Source: Euryarchaeota archaeon UBA169
GTDB taxonomy: Archaea > Thermoplasmatota > Poseidoniia > MGIII > CG-Epi1
DNA length: 6,623 nucleotides
Reading direction: 5' to 3'
Assembly: GCA_002497685.1 (NCBI GenBank)
Contig: DAEH01000038.1
Coordinates: 6,353-12,975, forward strand
Under the pieces are notes generated by a model. The model searched no databases, had not been told where the DNA came from, and saw nothing but the letters and a program-made list of their open reading frames with translations. The translations under genes were made by a program, and so were the position numbers. Below, in pieces: positions 6,316 through 6,623 of this stretch. The first letter of the stretch is position 1. Every line of letters starts with the position of its first letter.

Positions 6316-6623
6316 ATGAGCATTAGTTTAACCGTAATAATCCCTACATTGAACGAAGGAGAGTCTATTGGACCTACTATCGATCAGATACCTAGGAATT
6401 TACCATGGTTGGATGTTAAAGTTCTAATTGTGGATGGTAACTCAAGTGATAATACTGCAGAAGAGGCCGAGAAAAGAGGAGCTATTGTTCATAATGAACC
6501 TAGAAAAGGATACGGTAGGGCATACAAAACTGGATTTAGTTTAGTTGATACGGATTATGTAGCTACTATAGATGGAGATACAACATATCCTGCAGATAAA
6601 ATTCCGCATGTTTTAGCATTTCT
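6316..6623 (+). CDS. Family 2 glycosyltransferase (dolichyl-phosphate-sugar synthase-like), 3' end outside window
   Basis: The first 102 complete codons of a GT-A fold glycosyltransferase. Visible motifs: VIIPTLNEGESI (7-18), the nucleotide-binding beta strand with VLIVDGNSSDNT (36-47, Asp40), GYGRAYKTGF (65-74) and IDGDTTYP (85-92), the metal-binding DxD-type site. The PTLNE, (D/N)-S-D-x-T, G-x-G-x-A and D-(A/G)-D-x-x-Y-P set is typical of the DPM1/dolichyl-phosphate glucose or mannose synthase branch of GT2, which moves a sugar from a nucleotide donor to a polyprenyl phosphate at the inner membrane face. Any C-terminal membrane helices would lie beyond the window. The ATG at 6316 is immediately before the first beta strand, and there is no Shine-Dalgarno sequence. 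Donor and acceptor cannot be told from this fragment; it could instead serve another GT2 role. Confidence 0.93.
   Translation, partial: MSISLTVIIPTLNEGESIGPTIDQIPRNLPWLDVKVLIVDGNSSDNTAEEAEKRGAIVHNEPRKGYGRAYKTGFSLVDTDYVATIDGDTTYPADKIPHVLAF

Noticed and set aside
1..6623. CRISPR array, tRNA/rRNA, insertion sequence or phage genes
   Set aside because: No regularly spaced repeats, no tRNA-like cloverleaf, no transposase or integrase motifs and no terminal inverted repeats were seen; almost all of the window is accounted for by five genes.

Overview
The window looks like an AT-rich archaeal chromosome segment, most plausibly from a marine Thermoplasmatota lineage (Poseidoniales / Marine Group II, or Marine Group III). 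This is an inference from several traits: very large acidic secreted peptidases with CARDB and PKD modules and one C-terminal membrane anchor; no Shine-Dalgarno motif before any visible start; and TATA-like AT boxes about 26-30 nt upstream of start codons, as for leaderless archaeal transcripts. No phylogenetic marker gene is present, so the assignment is tentative.

Layout: (1) 1-1539 (+) is the 3' part of a clostripain-like (family C11) cell-surface peptidase whose start lies outside the window. It has Ig-like/CARDB-like ectodomains and a C-terminal transmembrane anchor. (2) 1581-4913 (+) is a complete 1110-residue subtilisin-family (S8) protease: signal peptide, pro-region, catalytic domain with an intact D/H/N/S set, four tandem CARDB-type repeats, a PKD domain, one transmembrane helix and a cytosolic four-cysteine zinc ribbon. 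(3) 4915-6030 (-) is a class 2 (quinone-type) dihydroorotate dehydrogenase, pyrD, convergent with the protease gene with one base between the stop codons. (4) 6084-6263 (-) is a 59-codon two-helix membrane microprotein upstream of pyrD. (5) 6316-6623 (+) is the 5' end of a family 2 glycosyltransferase, divergent from the microprotein across a 52-bp gap with a TA-rich element exactly at its centre.

The two peptidase genes form a tandem that probably displays extracellular proteolytic activity on the cell surface for degrading marine protein. pyrD supplies pyrimidine synthesis and ties it to the quinone pool. The glycosyltransferase is of the dolichyl-phosphate-sugar type and may act in lipid-linked sugar or protein glycosylation pathways. 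No mobile element, CRISPR array, tRNA or rRNA is visible. No clear new multi-gene system is demonstrated. The most distinctive signals are the cytosolic zinc ribbon on a surface protease, near-absence of N-glycosylation sequons in that protease beside a sequon-rich neighbour, the microprotein, and the symmetric divergent promoter candidate.
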